Part shown: in pieces, positions 6,645-12,690 of the stretch | Position numbering within the stretch: the stretch's first letter is position 1 | How the letters are laid out: each line of letters begins with the position of its first letter | Assembly: GCA_030655095.1 (NCBI GenBank) | Contig: JAURWF010000067.1 | Span: 1 to 12,690 of the forward strand | From: a bacterium | GTDB lineage: Bacteria; Patescibacteriota; Patescibacteriia; Patescibacteriales; GWC2-42-12 | Direction of reading: 5' to 3' | Length of the DNA stretch: 12,690 nt | The notes under the pieces: generated by a model | Seen by the model: the letters and a program-made list of their open reading frames with translations, nothing else | What the model was told of the DNA's origin: nothing | The model's database searches: none | Program-made: the position numbers and the translations under genes

Positions 6645-8162
6645 TTACTCCTTTGGTCTATATTGCAACGCTTCTGCAATATGCGAAGTTAAAATTTTGT
6701 CTATATTAGCTAAATCTGCAATAGTTCTGGCTAATTTTAAAATACGAAAATACGCTCTAGCAGATAAATGCATTTGTTCAACAGCGTTGCGCATTAAATT
6801 AATAGAAACATTGTCTAATTGGCAAAATTTTTTAACTATTTCTGAAGACATTTCTGAATTAGTAATAAACGGCTGATTTACAAATCTTTTTTGCTGAATT
6901 TCTCTAGCTTGTTGAACACGTTTTTTAATAACTTTTGAATTTTCACTATCACTAATTGAAGTTAATTTATCAAATTTAACACGAGGTACTTCTATGTGCA
7001 AATCAATTCTATCAAGTATTGGCCCAGAAATTTTTTTCTTATAATTACTTATTTGTAATGGTGAGCAAGTACAATTTTTTTCATTATCGCCTGCAAAACC
7101 ACACGGACATGGATTACTCGCTGCTATTAAAATAAATTTAGCGGGAAAATTAAGATTACCAGCTGCTCTACTTACATGAATTACTCCATCTTCCAATGGC
7201 TGGCGTAAATTTTCTAAAATCTGGCGAGGAAATTCAGCAAATTCATCAAGAAATAATACTCCACGATGAGCTAAAGAAATTTCTCCTGGTCGTGGCCATG
7301 TTCCTCCGCCAACTAAAGCAACACCTGAGGCAGTATGATGAGGAGAACGAAAAGGTCTAGACGTTACAAGCGCTGTATCAGCTGGTAATTGACCTGCTAT
7401 AGAATAAATTTTAGTTAATTCTAGAGCTTCTTCAAGCGTTAAATCTGGCAAAATTGACGGCATAGTGCGAGCAATTAAAGTTTTGCCTGACCCAGGAGGT
7501 CCGCTCATAAGTATATTATGAGCGCCAGCCGCAGAAATTTCCATTGCTCGTTTAACATGTTCTTGTCCTTTAATATGCGCCATGTCAAAAAGAATTTCAA
7601 CATTAGAAAAATTAAATTCACTAGGAGCTTCAGGTTTAAGTATTTTTTTTCCTTCAAGATGTTCCACTAATTCAGTTAAATTCTTTATTGCAATAACATC
7701 TAAACCTTTGACTAAATTTGCTTCTCCAGCATTAGCAGTAGGCACAAAAATCGTTTTTATTTTTTTCTTTTGCGCCATTAAAGCAATAGACAAAATGCCA
7801 TTAACTGATCTTAATTGTCCATCTAAAGCTAATTCGCCAACAAAAAGACAATCAGAAAAAGATTGATTTGTAGCAATTCTATTGGTTGCTTTAAGAATAC
7901 TGATGGCGATCGGTAAATCATAGCTTGGCCCTTGTTTTCTTAAATCAGCTGGAGCTAAATTAACTGTTACTTTTATTCTAGGAAACTTAAGATCAGAGTT
8001 TTTAATAGCGCTTCTTACTCGTTCTCTTGATTCAGAGACAGCTGTATCAGGCAAGCCAACAATAGAAAAAAATCCCAACGGACCGCTGGAAGTATCTGCT
8101 TCAACTTCTATAAGTTCTGCATCTAAACCAGTCACCGCCGCTGATAAAATTTTTGAAGACAT
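6645..8162 (-). CDS. comM: ComM/YifB family Mg-chelatase-like AAA+ ATPase
   Basis: The product is a 505-residue AAA+ protein of the YifB/ComM family. In naturally transformable bacteria ComM is a hexameric helicase that drives branch migration of incoming DNA; in other hosts its role is less clear. I chose the ATG at 8162 because family members begin with a short run before KILSAAVTGLDAELIEVE and nothing conserved precedes it. A TTG at 8177 would add only five residues encoded within the upstream repeat. Domains are an N-terminal Lon-protease-like ChlI domain (about 15-175), Walker A GPPGSGKT (221-228), Walker B VLFLDE (302-307), the ASNPCPCG sensor stretch (348-355) with further cysteines (C-x-C) downstream, the SGPILDRIDLHIEVP arginine-finger region (about 379-393), and a C-terminal lid domain with LSARAYFRILKLARTIADL. 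Length and motifs are complete. A repeat-rich leader precedes it. Confidence 0.93.
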   Translation of the reverse strand: MSSKILSAAVTGLDAELIEVEADTSSGPLGFFSIVGLPDTAVSESRERVRSAIKNSDLKFPRIKVTVNLAPADLRKQGPSYDLPIAISILKATNRIATNQSFSDCLFVGELALDGQLRSVNGILSIALMAQKKKIKTIFVPTANAGEANLVKGLDVIAIKNLTELVEHLEGKKILKPEAPSEFNFSNVEILFDMAHIKGQEHVKRAMEISAAGAHNILMSGPPGSGKTLIARTMPSILPDLTLEEALELTKIYSIAGQLPADTALVTSRPFRSPHHTASGVALVGGGTWPRPGEISLAHRGVLFLDEFAEFPRQILENLRQPLEDGVIHVSRAAGNLNFPAKFILIAASNPCPCGFAGDNEKNCTCSPLQISNYKKKISGPILDRIDLHIEVPRVKFDKLTSISDSENSKVIKKRVQQAREIQQKRFVNQPFITNSEMSSEIVKKFCQLDNVSINLMRNAVEQMHLSARAYFRILKLARTIADLANIDKILTSHIAEALQYRPKE

Positions 8163-8185
8163 AAGGGAATAAGTCAAAAGTAAAA

Positions 8186-8204
8186 AGTCAAAAGTCTATA
8201 AAGT
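8186..8204. repeat. 19-bp repeat copy near the comM start (identical copy near pnp)
   Basis: These 19 bases (AGTCAAAAGTCTATAAAGT) are identical to 10666-10684 before pnp. A neighbouring shorter copy, AAGTCAAAAGT, is at 8171-8181, and AAAGTCTATAAAG recurs at 8265-8277. The comM copy ends 23 bases before the chosen ATG. Together these show a family of short AAAGTC-based repeats placed in spacers ahead of genes. The function is unknown. Confidence 0.75.
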
Positions 8205-8213
8205 AAAAACATT

Positions 8214-8250
8214 GTCATTGCGAGCTTTGTAATCAAAGCGCGGCAATCTC
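8214..8250. repeat. REP-like palindromic repeat, copy A
   Basis: The element begins GTCATTGCGAGC and ends GGCAATCTC, a layout well known from dispersed REP-like palindromes in many bacteria. Its centre is a perfect hairpin CTTTG-TAAT-CAAAG (8225-8238), extended by ATTGC/GCAAT at the outside across a small internal loop. A related copy with the same TAAT loop lies at 12385-12420. It sits in the comM leader if the promoter at 8311-8319 is used. No transposase is seen nearby. Confidence 0.7.
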
Positions 8251-8310
8251 TGGGCTACCAATCTAAAGTCTATAAAGAATCTGTCGCCGAATATCATATT
8301 TAACATTTTT

Positions 8311-8319
8311 ATTCTACCA
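8311..8319 (-). promoter_or_regulatory. Candidate extended -10 promoter for comM
   Basis: The minus strand reads TGGTAGAAT, an extended -10 (TG-N-TAGAAT) with one mismatch to TATAAT. It lies just after the pnp terminator and before the repeat cluster. It would give a comM leader of about 140 nt that includes the REP-like hairpin and the AAAGTC repeats. No -35 match is visible, and in such AT-rich sequence chance matches are frequent. Confidence 0.4.
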
Positions 8320-8351
8320 TAGAAAAAATTATTATTCTATCTTTTTTAAAT

Positions 8352-8384
8352 AAAAAAACGCCCAATAAATTGGGACGTTTTTTT
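8352..8384 (-). terminator. Intrinsic terminator of pnp
   Basis: An inverted repeat with arms AACG-CCCAAT and ATTGGG-A-CGTT (one bulged base) flanks a short loop and is bordered by A7 and T7 runs. On the minus strand it gives a GC-containing stem followed by a T run, placed about 14 bases after the pnp stop. The A and T runs on both sides mean it could work in both directions. It separates pnp from comM. Confidence 0.85.
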
Positions 8385-8397
8385 ATTTAAAATATTT

Positions 8398-10659
8398 TTA
8401 TCTTCTATCTCGTCCTCTATTATTATAACCACCATGCCTATCATTATCGCCACCACTAACTCTTTGGCCACCAAACCCGCCACCAGTTTCTTTGCCTTTT
8501 TCATCTTTCCAAAGATGTTCATTTTCTACCAAGCCTTTCATTGTTAAATTAACTCGTCCCTTTTCATCTATCTCTTTAATTTTAACAGTAACAACCTCTC
8601 CGATATTAATAAAACTACTTATTTGACCAATTCTGTAAGGAGCTAATTCACTTACATGAGCCATTCCATCGTGACCAGGTGTTAATTCCACAAATATTCC
8701 AAAGTCAAGCGCTCTAACAACTTTGCCTGTAAAAGTTTCTCCGACAACAAATTCACGAATAATATTTTTAATCCATAAAACAGCTTCCTCGCATTTAGAG
8801 GCATCAGTGCCACAAACCATAACTAACCCATCGTCATCAATGTCAATAGAAACGCCTGTCGCAGCAATAATTTCATTAATAACTTTACCTCCTGTGCCAA
8901 TAACCTCTCTAATACGATCAGGATGAATATTAAAACTAGTAATCCTTGGTGCATAAGGAGATAAATCAGATCTTGATGAAATAATCGCATCATTCATTAC
9001 ATTTAAAACTTTTAATCTAGCAATTTTTGATGCAATTAAAGTTTTTTCTATTATTTCTTCTGTTAGACCTTCAGTTTTGGTATCTAATTGAATAACTGTT
9101 ATTCCGTCAGCTGTCCCAGCAATTTTAAAATCCATACCACCCTTTCCATCTTCCAAATCTTGAATATCAGTTAAAATTTCCCATTGACTCATATCGTCAT
9201 TTGAAGCTAATCCCATTGCAATTCCTGCTACTGCTTTTTTAATAGGAACACCGGCATCCATCAAAGCCAAACTAGAACCACAAGTTGCTGCCATTGATGA
9301 AGAACCATTTGAACCTAATGTTTCACTAACTACTCGTATTGTATAAGGAAATTCTTCTTTTGATGGCAAAAGTGGCAATAAAGCTTTTTCAGCCAAAGCA
9401 CCGTGTCCAATTTCTCGTCTTCCAGTTGCTCTTAAAGGTTTTGCCTCGCCAACAGAAAATGGCGCAAAATTGTAATGATGCATATATCTTTTACTTCCGA
9501 CTCCCTCTATTCCTTCAAGAGACTGCTCTAATCCAGGCGCGCCTAAAGTAACAATAGACAAAACTTGCGTTTCACCTCGATCAAAAAGACCTGAACCATG
9601 AATGCGTGGTAAAATATTTGTTTCAGCTTCTAAATTTCTAATTTCATCCAACGCTCTACCGTCAACTCTACATTTATCTTCTAAAATAGCTTTAGTAACC
9701 TCCGCTTCAACCATCTTTTCAACTAATCCACTAATTGCCTGAGCACGAAAATCTTTATTTATATCTTTATCAAATAAATATTGTTCCAAATCTTCTTTAA
9801 TAACATTTACAGCTAATTTACGTTCGCCTTTAGTATAATAAGTTTTATCAAAAAGAATTTTTTTAATATTACTATTGAGCCAATCTTTAGCCAAAATAAA
9901 AACTTTTTCTTTTTCTGCAAGACTTTTAATCTCATCTTCATTAATTAATTTTTTAGGCAAAGTTTTAACTTTAGCACTTACATTTTTTTTAAGCTCTTTT
10001 ATTAATTCAATTGGTTTTTGTAATTCTTTTTGGCCAGCTAATATAGCTTTTAACATTTCTTCTTCATTAATTTCGCTAGCGCTGGCCTCAATCATAATAG
10101 TTTTCTTTTCCGTTCCTGCTACTATCAAATCTAGATCGCTTTTTTCCCGTTCAGCATAAGTAGGATTAAAAATTAATTTCCCATCAACACGACCAACACG
10201 AACACCGCTAATTGGACCATTCCAATTTATTCCAGAAATAGCCAAGGCAGCCGAAGCAGCGACTAAAGAAACAATGTCATGATCATTTTGTAAATCAGCT
10301 GATAAAACAGTAATCATAACCTGAATGTCTTTTTTTGAATCATCCAAAAAAAGAGGTCTAATCGTCCTGTCAATCATTCTGCCTGCAAGGACAGCTTCAT
10401 CTGATGGTCGTCCTTCGCGCTTAATCCAACGAGAACCTTTAATAATTCCTGCTGCATAAAGTTTTTCCTCAAATTCAACCATCAATGGAAAAAAATCAAC
10501 TCCAGGTCGTTCATATTTTGCTTCAACAACAGTAGCTAAAACAGAGGTGTCTCCATACTGCACAATTACCGCTGAATCAGCCTGTTTGGCCAATTTGCCA
10601 GTTTTAATAGTAAGAGTTCTACCAAGCCACTCGCAACTAAACACTTTTTCATTGTTCAT
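8398..10659 (-). CDS. pnp: Polyribonucleotide nucleotidyltransferase (PNPase)
   Basis: PNPase degrades RNA 3'-5' by phosphorolysis and can add tails in reverse; it works as a ring-shaped trimer, often within an RNA degradosome. I chose the ATG at 10659 (MNNEKVFSCEWLGRTLTIK, 753 residues); a TTG at 10671 adds only four residues. Using ATG numbering, the protein has RNase PH domain 1 (about 8-140), the helical linker (about 200-310), and RNase PH domain 2 (about 325-550) with the phosphate-binding GSNGSSSMA (449-457) and catalytic-site residues matching E. coli Asp486, Asp492 and Lys494 (here Asp504, Asp510, Lys512). A KH domain follows with IREVIGTGGKVINEI (583-597), then an S1 domain (about 640-710) and a Gly/Arg-rich tail of about 30 residues (GGGFGGQRVSGG.., ending RGRDRR) likely to bind RNA. 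All domains are complete. It ends at a strong terminator and is preceded by a hairpin-forming repeat cluster. Confidence 0.96.
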   Translation of the reverse strand: MNNEKVFSCEWLGRTLTIKTGKLAKQADSAVIVQYGDTSVLATVVEAKYERPGVDFFPLMVEFEEKLYAAGIIKGSRWIKREGRPSDEAVLAGRMIDRTIRPLFLDDSKKDIQVMITVLSADLQNDHDIVSLVAASAALAISGINWNGPISGVRVGRVDGKLIFNPTYAEREKSDLDLIVAGTEKKTIMIEASASEINEEEMLKAILAGQKELQKPIELIKELKKNVSAKVKTLPKKLINEDEIKSLAEKEKVFILAKDWLNSNIKKILFDKTYYTKGERKLAVNVIKEDLEQYLFDKDINKDFRAQAISGLVEKMVEAEVTKAILEDKCRVDGRALDEIRNLEAETNILPRIHGSGLFDRGETQVLSIVTLGAPGLEQSLEGIEGVGSKRYMHHYNFAPFSVGEAKPLRATGRREIGHGALAEKALLPLLPSKEEFPYTIRVVSETLGSNGSSSMAATCGSSLALMDAGVPIKKAVAGIAMGLASNDDMSQWEILTDIQDLEDGKGGMDFKIAGTADGITVIQLDTKTEGLTEEIIEKTLIASKIARLKVLNVMNDAIISSRSDLSPYAPRITSFNIHPDRIREVIGTGGKVINEIIAATGVSIDIDDDGLVMVCGTDASKCEEAVLWIKNIIREFVVGETFTGKVVRALDFGIFVELTPGHDGMAHVSELAPYRIGQISSFINIGEVVTVKIKEIDEKGRVNLTMKGLVENEHLWKDEKGKETGGGFGGQRVSGGDNDRHGGYNNRGRDRR

Positions 10660-10665
10660 AAAGTT

Positions 10666-10756
10666 AGTCAAAAGTCTATAAAGTCTATAAAGTCTATAAA
10701 GTCATTGAAGTTTTTATAACTTTTGACTTTATGGACTTTTGACTTTATGGACTTAC
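10666..10756. repeat. Tandem 9-bp and 16-bp repeats in inverted arrangement before pnp
   Basis: The 9-mer AAGTCTATA is repeated three times without mismatch (10672-10698), with a partial fourth. Facing it, ACTTTTGACTTTATGG occurs twice in perfect tandem (10719-10734 and 10735-10750). The two blocks are near-complementary: AAGTCTATAAAGTC can pair with GACTTTATGGACTT with a single G-U pair. The pnp leader RNA could therefore fold into a long imperfect hairpin ending about 7 bases before the ATG. The region also includes the 19-bp sequence shared with the comM leader (10666-10684). Confidence 0.85.
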
Positions 10757-10760
10757 TTAT

Positions 10761-10824
10761 GCTTGGCAAGCAGATTGTAGACTATGAGCTAATTCTCACA
10801 GTACTAAATATCTGCCAGTCAAGC
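10761..10824. other. 64-nt structured element of unknown function
   Basis: The two ends pair as GCTTGGC with GTCAAGC (one G-U), then GCAGAT with ATCTGC. Inside, TAGACT pairs with AGT-A-CTA (one bulge) and TGAG with CTCA around a six-base loop CTAATT. That is about 23 base pairs in one elongated hairpin, in a stretch clearly richer in G+C than its surroundings. Neither strand has a T run straight after it, so it is not a standard terminator. It may be a mobile hairpin element, a recombination site or a structured RNA in the leader of pnp or the tail of the antirepressor mRNA. It does not fit a tRNA cloverleaf. Confidence 0.6.
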
Positions 10825-10839
10825 TTTAATTAAATTAAA

Positions 10840-11691
10840 TTAGTTTATTTTTTTTATTTTATTAATCCCCTGAGGATTTATCAAAAAATTATCCTTAGTA
10901 ATTACATCACTACCAGATTCAACTTCAAGCTTTTTTCTAGCATCACCTGCAATTTTGCCACCTTTTTGAGCAACAATTTTATTTTCAATAAATCCTTTGG
11001 CATTTTTACTTCGCGCAATTTTTGTGGTTGAGGCTTCACCTAGCATTGAAAAAATTAACTCAAGATCATCCATATGATCACGCAAATTTTCTCTTTTTAA
11101 ACCTTTAAATTTTTTATATTCATTTGGCGTCATATCAAATGTGGCTTTAGATATTTCTGCGGTCAAAATCGCAAACTCAACATCCTCTTTAATGCCTCTA
11201 TTTTTCCATTCATCTGTTAATTCTTCGCGAATTACAATTCCACGCATTCGTTTTTCAATCCAGTCGTCTGTGTATCCTTTAAGTTTATAAAGCATTTTAG
11301 TCCTTTTTGTAGCTAATTCAGGATCTTCAATCTCTTGAATTCTTTCGTAACCAACACGTGCTAACCAACGTTTAAATGGCTCGGCTTTGTGTGAGGGGAT
11401 TGATTGAATGATGCGAAATATGCCCTCTGTATCAGCAATATCTGTTTCACGCATTTTACCATCCGGTGCTCTTAATTTGAACTGTCGACAAACTGTCGAC
11501 GGTTCAAATCCTTCTTCATCCTTTACGCGTACTTTCATTCTATACCAATAATCACGGGGATTAACGCTGTCTGTTAACGCTTCAATAACATCAATAACCG
11601 AAAACCACCATTCTTTTTGATAAATGGTTCGTCTAATTGTTTTGCCTTTGAATAGGGCGATATGGTTTTCTGGATTTTGATTATTTTTCAT
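10840..11691 (-). CDS. BRO-N domain antirepressor with DinD-like C-terminal region
   Basis: This 283-residue protein opens with a BRO-N domain (about 10-110: ALFKGKTIRRTIYQKEWWFS, VIDVIEALTDSVNPRDYW, then GKMRETDIADTEGIFRIIQS and ..PFKRWLARVGYERI). The BRO-N fold is shared by phage and baculovirus antirepressors and binds DNA. The C-terminal half (about 165-265) reads YKKFKGLKRENLRDHMDDLE, LIFSMLGEASTTKIAR, then KGGKIAGDARKKLE. This resembles the C-terminal part of DinD (SOS-induced in E. coli) and of chromosomal BRO-N proteins widespread in bacteria. It is full length with no disruption. No phage structural, integrase or repressor genes accompany it, so it is probably a domesticated single-gene cargo rather than part of a prophage. 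No convincing promoter is visible in the 87 bases before it, and the structured element at 10761-10824 lies just past its stop. Confidence 0.8.
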   Translation of the reverse strand: MKNNQNPENHIALFKGKTIRRTIYQKEWWFSVIDVIEALTDSVNPRDYWYRMKVRVKDEEGFEPSTVCRQFKLRAPDGKMRETDIADTEGIFRIIQSIPSHKAEPFKRWLARVGYERIQEIEDPELATKRTKMLYKLKGYTDDWIEKRMRGIVIREELTDEWKNRGIKEDVEFAILTAEISKATFDMTPNEYKKFKGLKRENLRDHMDDLELIFSMLGEASTTKIARSKNAKGFIENKIVAQKGGKIAGDARKKLEVESGSDVITKDNFLINPQGINKIKKIN

Positions 11692-11778
11692 AACACATTT
11701 CTATGCAAATTAAATACATACTCTTAACCTTTTATTGCATATTGTGCTAACTTAATATTTCTTATCTATTTTATTTAT

Positions 11779-12279
11779 CTATTTTAATAAAAACTTTTTA
11801 TCTTCGCTTAAATTAATAAAATCATCTGCTTCTTCTATTAATTTTCCTGAAGTAGTTTGACGAAATCCCATAATCTCAACTAAACAACCAGTAGTATTTT
11901 GCAAATAATTTACCAATGGAATATAATCACCATCTCCTGTAACCAAAATAATTACATCTAATTTATTTGCTAATTTAATAGCATCAACAGCAATACCAAC
12001 ATCCCAATCAGCCTTTTTAGCGCCACCTGCAAAAATTTGTAAATCTTTCATTCGCACTTCAAACCCCTGCTGGCTTAAAGCTTCAAAAAAATGCATTTCT
12101 TCCTCAGTCTCTGTTTTTACAACATAAGCAGTAGCACGAATTAATTTTCGTCCCGCAACAGCTTCTTTCAAAATTTCCTCAAAATTAACCCGCTTTTTAA
12201 ACAAGTTTTTGGCAGAATGATACATATTAGAAACATCCACCAAAACCCCAACTCTCTGCTCTTTATGTTTTATCATCAT
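11779..12279 (-). CDS. NYN-domain protein, LabA/DUF88 family (putative ribonuclease)
   Basis: This 166-residue protein is essentially one NYN (PIN-like) domain of the LabA/DUF88 type. It shows the opening strand VGVLVDVSNMYHSA with Asp15, the conserved KADWDVGIAVDAIKLA segment (89-104, Asp91, Asp93, Asp99) and ILVTGDGDYIPLV (111-123, Asp116, Asp118). These acidic residues form the metal-binding centre of PIN-like nucleases, so RNA cleavage is the expected activity; the RNA target is unknown. The first two codons are both ATG (12279 and 12276) and either could start translation; there is no clear ribosome binding site. A promoter-like pair at 12323-12351 suggests its own short leader of roughly 35-40 nt. 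It is the first gene of this strand in the window and is separated from the antirepressor by 87 bases of AT-rich sequence. Confidence 0.88.
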   Translation of the reverse strand: MMIKHKEQRVGVLVDVSNMYHSAKNLFKKRVNFEEILKEAVAGRKLIRATAYVVKTETEEEMHFFEALSQQGFEVRMKDLQIFAGGAKKADWDVGIAVDAIKLANKLDVIILVTGDGDYIPLVNYLQNTTGCLVEIMGFRQTTSGKLIEEADDFINLSEDKKFLLK

Positions 12280-12322
12280 ATTAATAATTTAAAAAATTAA
12301 TATTCTATTGTTTAATATTTTT

Positions 12323-12351
12323 ATTATTCCTAATTTTGTAACTGCTCACAA
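12323..12351 (-). promoter_or_regulatory. Candidate promoter for the NYN-domain gene
   Basis: The minus strand has TTGTGA (12346-12351) and AATAAT (12323-12328) separated by exactly 17 bases. These are matches of 4/6 and 5/6 to the housekeeping -35 and -10 consensus. A start near 12316 would give a leader of about 37 nt. The match is reasonable but in AT-rich sequence chance similarity is likely enough to keep confidence low. Confidence 0.35.
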
Positions 12352-12360
12352 CCCACTTTT

Positions 12361-12376
12361 GTCATCTCAAACCCTG
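12361..12376. repeat. Half copy of the REP-like element
   Basis: GTCATCTCAAACCCTG repeats the left half of the element at 12385-12400 with one base changed (A for G). The homology stops exactly at the end of the left hairpin arm, where a T8 run begins. It looks like a truncated tandem duplicate. Confidence 0.6.
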
Positions 12377-12384
12377 TTTTTTTT

Positions 12385-12420
12385 GTCATCTCGAACCCTG
12401 TAATCAGGGAGAGAGATCTG
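12385..12420. repeat. REP-like palindromic repeat, copy B
   Basis: The element begins GTCATCTCGAAC and ends GAGAGATCTG. Its centre is a perfect hairpin CCCTG-TAAT-CAGGG (12396-12409), followed by GAGAGATC that can partly pair with the GTCATCTC start. Copy A at 8214-8250 shares the GTCAT start, the GA at the same distance, the TAATCA centre and an ATCT near the end. The stem bases differ in compensating fashion (CTTTG/CAAAG against CCCTG/CAGGG), which argues that the hairpin itself is what is conserved. Confidence 0.7.
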
Positions 12421-12690
12421 TAATACTTGAATACTCGCCAAACTTCTTTTTTTCTCTCGTATATATTCTACAATTTCTTTTTAAAAAATATTATAGTCTT
12501 TAAATAATTTAAAACTTAAATCTTCCATATTAAAATTTATAGTTTTAATTAAATTAATTTTCTTTTCTCTGCTCCGTTTTTTTTAATTTCTTTTTCTATT
12601 ATGATTCTATTGCCAAATGCTCTTTTGGATAGAAAACTGTTTTTAGGTAGTTATTTGATAATATAAACATAAAATTAATATTGTTTTTTT
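12421..12690. other. Right-end AT-rich spacer, no gene supported
   Basis: These 270 bases contain no open frame I would call a gene. A TATAAT on the minus strand at 12490-12495 could be a distal -10, but no -35 accompanies it. On the minus strand a 33-codon start-less frame ending in KKNGAEKRKLI (stop near 12563) looks mildly protein-like and might be the remnant of an upstream gene, but at this length it may be chance. Confidence 0.4.

Noticed and set aside
8163..8176. Extension of comM to the TTG at 8177
   Set aside because: The five extra residues come from the AAAGTC repeat sequence, and family members start at the ATG-equivalent position before KILSAAV.
10660..10671. Extension of pnp to the TTG at 10671
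   Set aside because: The four added residues are encoded in the upstream repeat, and the ATG at 10659 gives the usual PNPase N-terminus.
10666..10756. CRISPR array
   Set aside because: The units are 9 and 16 bp in direct tandem with no unique spacers, and no cas genes are present.
10761..10824. tRNA-like or integron attC site
   Set aside because: There is no cloverleaf, anticodon arm or CCA-type end, and the GTTRRRY/RYYYAAC core sites of attC are missing.
10840..12279. Toxin-antitoxin or defence pair formed by the NYN and BRO-N genes
   Set aside because: The NYN protein is of the stand-alone LabA type, the genes are 87 bases apart with a separate promoter candidate, and nothing links them beyond adjacency.
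12600..12665. Small plus-strand ORF starting ATG ATT CTA TTG CCA
   Set aside because: Only about 21 codons, no ribosome binding site, and composition no different from random AT-rich sequence.

Overview
The window is AT-rich, and every gene I can support lies on the minus strand, so transcription runs from high to low coordinates. The gene set suggests a member of the Candidate Phyla Radiation (Patescibacteria). The main clues are a small two-helix pilin of the type IV secretion pilin-like kind common in that group, a lone solute-binding lipoprotein, a TrmB-type effector domain, a single-chain glycyl-tRNA synthetase, a LabA-like NYN protein, and stray phage-type antirepressor genes among housekeeping genes. 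Stop codons are TAA or TAG and no UGA recoding is needed, which argues against the Gracilibacteria/Absconditabacteria code. The phylum call is inference; no rRNA is present to test it.

Layout in transcription order (right to left). A 411-base spacer at the right end carries a palindromic dispersed repeat and a plausible promoter for a LabA/NYN-domain protein (11779-12279). Next comes a BRO-N antirepressor (10840-11691). The spacer 10660-10839 holds a 64-nt hairpin and a cluster of 9-bp and 16-bp repeats in opposite orientation, ending against the start of pnp (8398-10659). pnp ends in a clear intrinsic terminator. A second repeat-rich spacer (8163-8397) precedes comM/yifB (6645-8162). A promoter with an extended -10 then serves an orphan solute-binding lipoprotein (5172-6575), followed 18 bases later by a TrmB-like effector-domain protein with no DNA-binding domain (4266-5153). 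A degraded stretch (4063-4265) and a shortened AntA antirepressor (3775-4062) follow. Then come a T4SS-pilin-like membrane protein (3332-3739), a RodZ-like HTH membrane protein (2584-3261) and recQ (424-2580), the last two separated by only 3 bases. The 5' end of glyQS runs off the left edge.

Functionally this is mostly core nucleic-acid metabolism (RNA decay by PNPase, RecQ helicase, glycyl-tRNA charging, a ComM-like helicase linked to natural transformation in other bacteria) mixed with cell-surface proteins (lipoprotein, pilin-like protein, RodZ-like protein). I see no complete new defence or mobile system. The most interesting material is between the genes: a two-member family of GTCAT-type palindromes sharing a TAAT loop, a 19-bp sequence repeated exactly next to the starts of both comM and pnp, a long hairpin-forming leader before pnp, an unexplained 64-nt structured element, and octamer repeats 7 bases before the glyQS start.
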